Positions 62,458 to 64,000 of a stretch of DNA of 64,000 nt are shown one piece after another. The notes under the pieces are model-generated. The model saw only the letters and a program-made list of their open reading frames with translations. It was not told the origin of the DNA and made no database searches. How positions within the stretch are numbered: the first letter of the stretch is position 1; each line of letters opens with the position of its first letter. The DNA is from Symsagittifera roscoffensis. Taxonomy: Eukaryota > Xenacoelomorpha > Acoela > Convolutidae. A program made the position numbers and the translations under genes. The stretch is taken from NCBI RefSeq assembly GCF_963678635.1, contig NC_087067.1, forward strand, positions 30,232,401 through 30,296,400. Direction: 5' to 3'.

Positions 62458-64000
62458 GCAGTTATAAAATTTAACAGCACATTTTTCGAGAAATAGTTTC
62501 TACTCTTGATTAGTAAACCGTTAAGTTTTGCTAATTTACCACAAATATTATTAAATGACTTTCAAATTTGAGTCTGTTGTCCATTTGAATTCCTAATTAC
62601 CTAAAATCAGAAACCTCGGCGAGTATATTAATCCCAAAAAAAAATTTTTCATTTAAGTTATCCCGTCCAAATTTCATTATTTTGCACTTCTTTTTGATTT
62701 ATGAGCAGTTTGTTATTGTTGCACCAATTACAAATTTTATTTTATTCTGTCTGGAATTTCGTTTTCAATGCAAATTTTTCAGCATCAACTACCGTTGTAT
62801 CATCTGCAAATAATGTTAGTTTAACGTTGCTGGCCGATGGCATATCATTTATGTATAAAAGGAACAAATGGCCACAAAACTGAACCTTGAGGAACACCTT
62901 TTGTACATTCTCGCATATTCGAGACCGATTGATTTCTCATGTAAGATAGTTTGTCATTAATTTGTGAATTTTCCCTCTGAACCAATATTGATAAAGTTTG
63001 TCAAGCAAAATTTCCCATCAACTGTATCAAATGCTTTTTTCAAATCAATAAAGCAGGAGTAGCCAATTTTTTTATTATCAATTGATTCGCGAAAAAAGTC
63101 AGTAATGGACAAAATGGCATAAGTACAGGAATGATTACTTCGAAAACCAAACTGATGCTTATCAATCAAGCTGTTTTCAGCGGCAAAATTGGATATACTT
63201 ATGAAAATTAGTTTTTCAAAAAGTTTACTTATACAAGACAACAAACTAATTGGACGGTAGTTATCGGGTTCAGTTTTAACGCCATTTTTATGCAATGGTA
63301 AAATTTGTGCAATTTTGAGTAAATTAGGAAAACTCTCTTTTTTGAAGCAGATGTTGAAAAAATGCGCTTAATGGTCAGCCAGCACCGGAGCAGAAATTTT
63401 TGCCATTTCACTGCATCCCATCATGACCAGTAGAGTTTTTATCGTTCAAATTTGTAATTTCATTTAATATCTCATATCAATTGGTATCATATATAACGAA
63501 CGTGTTTTTAATAACTGAAAAATTTGATCTATACATGTTTTGTTTGAAGTTTTCTGTTAGTTTTTCTCCAATAGTAGCAAAGTGTTCATTGAAAACATAA
63601 AAATCGAACGAAACAGTATTCACATTTTTTTACCACAGAGATCATTAAAAGCATCAAAAATTCCGGACGAGTTCTTCTTCCTCGTTATCATGTTATCATA
63701 GTATCGCCGTTTACTCTCCCTTATAGCCTTAATAACATTGTTCCTACATGAGGTGAAATTATTTCTGTTTTCAATGGATGGTGTCTGAACCCACTTTTTG
63801 TATAACCCATTTTGGTTATTCATCTTTCTCCTAATTTTCTGATAAATCCATGGGTGGTTGTTTTTATTCTTTATTGGCTTTTTTGGGCAATAATTTGAAA
63901 ATTCGTCAGTTAAGATTTGGGTCATTTCAATGATGTAAGGGTTAGGATCATCATCATCAATTTTATTCAACCGATTATTTAGCGAAAACAAGAATTTTAA
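62458..64000 (-). pseudogene. LINE ORF2 remnant, copy 2 (tandem duplicate, runs off the window)
   Basis: It is almost identical to 60911-62413, shifted by 1548 bases and carrying the same stops and breaks. Duplication therefore followed decay. A 44-base AT-rich joint (GATATATTATTTATACTTGA repeated in part) separates the copies. It continues past the right edge. Small differences include an extra stop that shortens the frame at 63411. Confidence 0.9.

Overview
The window is animal nuclear DNA, probably from an invertebrate. It has spliced genes with GT-AG introns (and one GC-AG intron) in AT-rich DNA, a clear VPS26 retromer gene, and a dense load of LTR and non-LTR retrotransposons. The phylum cannot be fixed from the sequence alone.

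Layout. 298-21193 (minus strand) is a very large, GC-richer Ty3/gypsy-like element. From its 5' LTR (20297-21193) it runs through a leader with G6 tracts and a 14-bp minisatellite, then gag with two CCHC knuckles, protease-RT, RNase H, integrase, a C-terminal macro-like domain, and about 8.6 kb of extra ORFs. The extra ORFs hold a coiled coil and two SGNH-hydrolase-like domains. Its 3' LTR is not in the window. Decayed non-LTR fragments lie at 21255-21815 and about 23230-24812. A five-exon host gene at 26650-30085 encodes a 640-residue protein with a cysteine string; I do not recognise it.

31003-39361 is a second LTR element (632-bp LTRs with only 5 differences, CTAT target duplication). It has lost gag to RNase H but keeps integrase, an env-like glycoprotein, a two-exon accessory gene whose intron contains env, and an antisense two-exon gene. 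40233-44430 is a decayed relative holding the other half: LTR, gag, protease and another macro domain. Its protease is split by a solo LTR (42184-43090) of the giant element's family. A non-LTR C-terminal fragment follows (44431-45497).

47784-58397 is VPS26 in three coding exons. Its introns hold tRNA-derived SINE-like copies, a roughly 300-bp repeat family, and a 233-bp palindromic element with 8-bp target duplications. 60373-64000 carries a decayed minus-strand LINE, most of it duplicated in tandem with a 1548-bp offset.

The points most worth following are the giant element's cargo (coiled coil, tandem SGNH, macro) and the complex-retrovirus-like organisation of the second element. Many ORF breaks fall at short homopolymers, so assembly error and real decay both need considering.
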